NCBI GenBank assembly: GCA_900542935.1
Contig: UQPN01000033.1
Coordinates: 1-15,622, forward strand
Length of the DNA: 15,622 nucleotides
Reading direction: 5' to 3'
Origin: an uncultured Eubacteriales bacterium
Lineage (GTDB): Bacteria > Bacillota > Clostridia > Christensenellales > Borkfalkiaceae
The position numbers were made by a program, and so were the translations under genes. Of the stretch, positions 12,837-15,622 are shown piece by piece (within the stretch, counting starts at the first letter, position 1; the number at the start of each line of letters is the position of its first letter). Under the pieces are notes generated by a model that ran no database searches, was not told the origin of the DNA, and was given only the letters and a program-made list of their open reading frames with translations.

Positions 12837-14765
12837 TTATCTGATTTCTCCGTTTGCGTCTTTCACCAGCAAATCTTTGATATCCAGCAGACATTCCAGA
12901 AGCAGCGGATTGAATTTGCCGCACTCGCCGTTCAGAATCATTTTCAACGCTTCGTCGGAAGAATACGCGGCTTTGTAAACGCGCTTCGCCGTGAGGGCGT
13001 CGTATACGTCCGCCAGCGAAACCACCTGCGCCGCGATGGGAATTTCCTCCCCTTTCAAGCCTTTCGGGTAGCCCTTTCCGTCGTACTTTTCGTGGTGATA
13101 CAAACAAATCTGATACGCGTATTTCACCAGCGGTTCGTTATGATATTCGTGAATATTCATTACGATTTCCGCGCCGAGAACGGTGTGTTTTTTCACTTCT
13201 TCGAATTCTTCGGGGGTAAGTTTGCCGGGTTTGTTTAAAATATCGCGGTTGATTTCCACCTTGCCTATATCGTGCAGCGCGGAAGCCGTGGCAATGAGAT
13301 ACACGTCCTTTTTCGTCAGAGCGTAACGATCGTTTTTTTCCATCAGCTTCGCAAGCAGCAGCTCGGTGATGATATTGATGTTGGTGATATGTTCGCGCCC
13401 CATCCCCGAACGGAATTCGGTTACCTGACTTAAAATGTCCACGAGGATATGACTGTTCTTTTCCTTTTCGAGCATTTCGTCCAAAACGGCGGAAATCAGC
13501 CGTCGCTGCTTTTCGTGCAGGTTGATCGTGTTGGAAACCCGACGGTATACCACTTTGGCGTCGAACGGGCGAGCGATGAAATCGGATACGCCCATTTCGT
13601 ACGCGCGGCGGAGGGCGCCGGGAGATTCTTCGTCCGTAACGGCGATGACGGGGATGTCTTCGATATAATGGTTATCCGCCATATATTTCAGCACCGTAAA
13701 ACCGTCGGCATCCGGCATCATGATATCGAGAAGCACAAGCGCTATGCCCGATCCGTATTCCGCCAGCGCTTCGACGCAGGCTTTGCCGTCGTCCGCTTCC
13801 AACACGTTGTATTCGTTGCCTAATATGGAAAAAAGTACGGAGCGGTCGGCTTCCGAATCGGCCGCAATCAAAACGCTTGCCTTGTTATGCTCTTCCGAAA
13901 TTTCCGCGCCGTTATCGGTAACGATCGCGTTCTTTTTGGTTTTCGCGCGATACAGCAGCCTGTCCGCGCGGTTTACCGCGTTCTCCACCGTTTCGTTGGC
14001 GCATATGGTGGCGCCGATGCTGGAAGTTAAATTGATTTCCGCATACCCCCGCATCACGATGTTGCTTACCCGTTGCAGAATATGATTGAGCACAGAATCG
14101 AAATGCTCGCTCTGCAAGCCCGGCATAATCAGCAGAAATTCATCGCCGCCGTAACGCACCAGTTTATCGGACGTGCGTATATCCTTTTTCAACGCCGCCG
14201 CGAACGAAGAGAGAACGGCGTCGCCCGCAATGTGCCCGTATACGTCGTTGTACACCTTGAAATCATCCAGATCGATCATCGCGACGCCCGCCGCCGTAAA
14301 CACGGAATTTTTCAGTTTTTCTTCGTAAAAGCGGCGGTTGTATACCCCCGTCAGCACGTCGGTATACGTCTTTTCGTAGTACCCGTTGAGGCGGGAGAGC
14401 AGCTTTTCTTCGCCCGAAAGATCCAAAAACGATTCCGAATCGAATTCGCGCAGCAATTCCATTACGCAGGGAACGCCGTCGATTTCCGCATATCGCGCGA
14501 TTGCCTGATATACGCCGTCCTTCGAAAATTCCAGCTTTACCTCGTCTTTTTTGCTCTGATACGCGCGAGCCGAAATGCAGTTATCGCACGGACGTTGCGT
14601 GCCCCAGAACGAATAGCACGGGCAGTTGAGTTTTTCCGTATCTTCCCGCGTACATATCCCACCGATTTCGTCTTTATGCAGAATCCGCACCACGTTGAAT
14701 ACCTTGCGGTAACAACGCATCTCTTCTTCGGCTTCCGCCATGGTAAGAACGCATTCTTTCTTCAC
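12837..14765 (-). CDS. GGDEF-receiver-HD-GYP hybrid c-di-GMP protein
   Basis: 642 aa from a GTG start. The N-terminal region (1-115) is PAS-like with clustered cysteines (Cys38, 48, 50, 60, 63). GGDEF domain about 128-285: motif at 206-210 intact, with an RxxD inhibition site (Arg197-Asp200) five residues before it. Receiver about 296-410: phospho-acceptor Asp347 in 'LLDIMMPD' and Thr377 are kept, but the acidic pair reads Ala302-Asp303 and the usual Lys is Arg399. HD-GYP about 440-630: His498-Asp499 in 'HDIGK', 'HHEKYDGKGYP' (557-567). It may both make and hydrolyse c-di-GMP. No membrane segment, so cytoplasmic. The frame extends 80 codons further, but GGGGAGG (14771-14777 region) 5 nt before the GTG, with low-complexity basic sequence upstream, favours the GTG; an ATG 8 codons later lacks a site. 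No obvious minus-strand terminator follows. Confidence 0.93.
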   Translation of the reverse strand: MKKECVLTMAEAEEEMRCYRKVFNVVRILHKDEIGGICTREDTEKLNCPCYSFWGTQRPCDNCISARAYQSKKDEVKLEFSKDGVYQAIARYAEIDGVPCVMELLREFDSESFLDLSGEEKLLSRLNGYYEKTYTDVLTGVYNRRFYEEKLKNSVFTAAGVAMIDLDDFKVYNDVYGHIAGDAVLSSFAAALKKDIRTSDKLVRYGGDEFLLIMPGLQSEHFDSVLNHILQRVSNIVMRGYAEINLTSSIGATICANETVENAVNRADRLLYRAKTKKNAIVTDNGAEISEEHNKASVLIAADSEADRSVLFSILGNEYNVLEADDGKACVEALAEYGSGIALVLLDIMMPDADGFTVLKYMADNHYIEDIPVIAVTDEESPGALRRAYEMGVSDFIARPFDAKVVYRRVSNTINLHEKQRRLISAVLDEMLEKEKNSHILVDILSQVTEFRSGMGREHITNINIITELLLAKLMEKNDRYALTKKDVYLIATASALHDIGKVEINRDILNKPGKLTPEEFEEVKKHTVLGAEIVMNIHEYHNEPLVKYAYQICLYHHEKYDGKGYPKGLKGEEIPIAAQVVSLADVYDALTAKRVYKAAYSSDEALKMILNGECGKFNPLLLECLLDIKDLLVKDANGEIR

Positions 14766-15053
14766 GACTTCCTCCCCGCGTGTTTTCCCGCGCGTCAAAA
14801 CAAACTCCGCAGGACTACGATGATCCGTTCTGCTGCTTTTTGCAGTATGCCGCTTGCAGTATGCCGCAAAATACCCGCACGACGCCTCCTCCGGCGTACA
14901 ACAAGCACGCGTTCGTCTGCGGGCGCCGGCATATATTTTTGAACGCGTTTTTCCCGGCGCGCGCCCGCGTACGAAAAAAACGATTGTTCGCCGATTTACA
15001 GGCAAACAACCGCGTTCGTTTCGTCCGTCCGCCGCAGCGGATATTTCAGCCTT
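14766..15053 (-). promoter_or_regulatory. Long structured leader of the hybrid c-di-GMP gene
   Basis: About 288 nt lie between the predicted start and the GTG. It holds GC-rich inverted repeats (GCGGGCGC at 14962-14969 region with GCGCCCGC near 14918-14925; also GCGCCGG with CCGGCGC), a run of seven T near 14974-14980, and the tandem repeat at 14840-14867. I cannot match it to a known riboswitch; the GEMM-type c-di-GMP aptamer core was not seen. It could be regulatory RNA or simply long spacer. Confidence 0.45.
14840..14867. repeat. Exact tandem duplication, 14-bp unit x 2
   Basis: TTGCAGTATGCCGC is repeated exactly and directly adjacent (14840-14853, 14854-14867). It is in the leader of the hybrid gene, about 75-100 nt before the start codon; each unit includes TTGCAG and GCATAC in the two orientations. 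Confidence 0.95.
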
Positions 15054-15059
15054 ATATTT

Positions 15060-15088
15060 ATTATACTCTTACCTGAAAGATATTTCAA
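15060..15088 (-). promoter_or_regulatory. Promoter of the hybrid c-di-GMP gene, with overlapping inverted repeats
   Basis: TTGAAA (15083-15088), 17-nt spacer, perfect TATAAT (15060-15065), start near 15053. CAAGGT / ACCTTG (15086-15102, 5-nt gap) overlaps the -35 box, and TGAAA-N4-TTTCA fills the start of the spacer. Both are plausible operator positions. Confidence 0.8.
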
Positions 15089-15114
15089 GGTAAATAACCT
15101 TGCGTAATACTTTT

Positions 15115-15144
15115 TTCACATAATTTTCACGGTTTTTGTATAAT
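15115..15144 (+). promoter_or_regulatory. Possible divergent plus-strand promoter
   Basis: TTCACA (15115-15120), 18-nt spacer, perfect TATAAT (15139-15144), start near 15151. It faces away from the hybrid c-di-GMP gene. In AT-rich sequence such matches arise by chance, but a hairpin with T-run lies about 170 nt downstream. Confidence 0.45.
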
Positions 15145-15239
15145 TTTTTTTAAATTACGGGCGCATTTCCTATCGTTCCGCCCACAGTAAAAATTTCCGC
15201 CGCCCCGTCTAAGATCGTCAAATTCCGGGAGTTTTCTTT

Positions 15240-15314
15240 GTGCATGCCTCGCGCCGTCGTCGCCGATATATACGGAAAAATGTTCAATTTGTAACGTTTT
15301 ATTGTAAAATATAG
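15240..15314 (+). CDS. Speculative 24-aa small ORF in the plus-strand unit
   Basis: A GTG start, 8 nt after GGGAG (15227-15231), opens a 24-codon frame with five consecutive Arg (MHASRRRRRYIRKN...) and stops 7 nt before a terminator-like hairpin. An alternative ATG at 15244 gives 16 aa. No homology is recognised; it could equally be part of a small RNA. Confidence 0.2.
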   Translation: MHASRRRRRYIRKNVQFVTFYCKI

Positions 15315-15321
15315 TGCTTTT

Positions 15322-15341
15322 AGCCGCTTTCGGCTGTTTTT
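15322..15341 (+). terminator. Terminator-like hairpin, plus strand
   Basis: AGCCG-CTTT-CGGCT with a 5-bp stem, followed by G and five T. It would end a transcript of about 190 nt starting near 15151. Confidence 0.5.
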
Positions 15342-15427
15342 GCTTTACCTAAGGTTGCGGATGTTAGCCTGTCGTTGCTGTGTTACAAGGGTATACTTTA
15401 TCGTTTCCCGATTTTGTATTCTTCGTG

Positions 15428-15445
15428 GAATGCCAAACGGCATTC
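15428..15445. repeat. Perfect 7-bp hairpin in non-coding sequence
   Basis: GAATGCC-AAAC-GGCATTC. No T-run on either side. Another stem, AGACCG (15464-15469) with CGGTCT (15483-15488), lies 19 nt away and is followed by TTT on the plus strand. Confidence 0.6.
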
Positions 15446-15475
15446 AAATTATTAAATTGTATCAGACCGGACTAC

Positions 15476-15532
15476 TTATTGTCGGTCTTTTCGTACTCGG
15501 CTTTCAAAGATTCGTAGTTCTTTATCTATCAT
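15476..15532 (-). CDS. Short ORF (18 aa), possible leader peptide or gene remnant
   Basis: An ATG 7 nt after a perfect AAGGAG (15540-15545) opens MIDKELRIFESRVRKDRQ and then a stop. The initiation signals are as good as those of the real genes, but the product is tiny and unrecognised. The stop falls in the loop of the AGACCG/CGGTCT hairpin. It could be a truncated gene start. Apart from this and the fragment at the window edge, 15342-15622 shows no gene. Confidence 0.3.
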   Translation of the reverse strand: MIDKELRIFESRVRKDRQ

Positions 15533-15548
15533 TTGTCTGCTCCTTGTC

Positions 15549-15622
15549 TTAATCAATCGGTGCCTGATGCGCGCCCTTCATTTCTGACTTTATAAAATTT
15601 GCCACTCCGTTACGGGTTACGT
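15549..15622 (-). CDS. Possible C-terminal end of a gene entering from outside the window
   Basis: A frame open from the window edge for 23 codons ends ...FIKSEMKGAHQAPID and stops 3 nt before the AAGGAG of the 18-aa ORF. The gene-like composition and tight spacing hint at an operon, but an open stretch this short is expected by chance about one time in three. Confidence 0.3.
   Translation of the reverse strand, partial: VTRNGVANFIKSEMKGAHQAPID

Noticed and set aside
14073..14942. Plus-strand frame of 289 codons opposite the GGDEF part of the hybrid gene
   Set aside because: Shadow of the hybrid protein, whose GGDEF motif fixes the true frame.
14766..15005. N-terminal extension of the hybrid c-di-GMP protein by 80 codons
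   Set aside because: The stretch is low complexity, contains the tandem repeat and has no convincing ribosome binding site; the GTG behind GGGGAGG is better placed.
15340..15552. Seventy-codon plus-strand frame from a TTG
   Set aside because: No ribosome binding site, starts inside the T-run of a terminator-like hairpin, and is hydrophobic and Cys-rich with no likeness to a known protein.

Overview
The window looks like the chromosome of an anaerobic, moderately GC-rich member of the Bacillota, most likely Clostridia. The reasons are the rpmG-secE-nusG-rplKA-rplJL cluster with L1- and L10-type leaders, a superoxide and oxygen detoxification pair (desulfoferrodoxin and an A-type flavodiiron protein) typical of strict anaerobes, GGAGG-type ribosome binding sites, and clostridial-style c-di-GMP proteins. 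A finer assignment (for example a gut Christensenellales lineage) is only a guess. All confidently called genes are on the minus strand, so transcription runs from high to low coordinates.

Right end (about 12.6-15.6 kb): a three-domain c-di-GMP protein (GGDEF, then a receiver, then HD-GYP, behind a cysteine-rich N-terminal region) with a roughly 288-nt untranslated leader that holds an exact 14-bp tandem repeat. Upstream lie a possible small plus-strand transcription unit and about 280 bases with only fragments. Next is a membrane CHASE-GGDEF-PAS diguanylate cyclase with a ten-G tract in its leader. The two neighbouring genes could make, sense and degrade c-di-GMP.

Middle (about 4.4-10.6 kb): a monocistronic GH36 alpha-galactosidase; a GlmU-like left-handed beta-helix acyltransferase, followed by an unnamed ferritin-like di-iron protein, probably as one operon; then the dfx-fprA operon. 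The dfx-fprA promoter has a perfect 15-bp PerR-type palindrome over its -10 box and a 9-bp stem-loop at the predicted 5' end of the mRNA. This is a peroxide-responsive oxygen-protection locus.

Left end (1-4.2 kb): the rpmG-secE-nusG-rplK-rplA operon starts at a near-consensus promoter. A leader upstream of rplK resembles the 23S rRNA binding site of L1. A second promoter before rplJL is followed by an L10-type leader with an attenuator and a visible antiterminator pairing. The operon ends after rplL at a strong terminator. In place of the usual rpoBC, the next gene is an MFS transporter, cut by the window edge.

Seven sigma-70-type promoters with exactly 17-nt spacers were read by eye on the minus strand, upstream of rpmG, rplJ, dfx, the acyltransferase, the alpha-galactosidase and both c-di-GMP genes. 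No tRNA, rRNA, CRISPR array, insertion sequence or prophage was seen.
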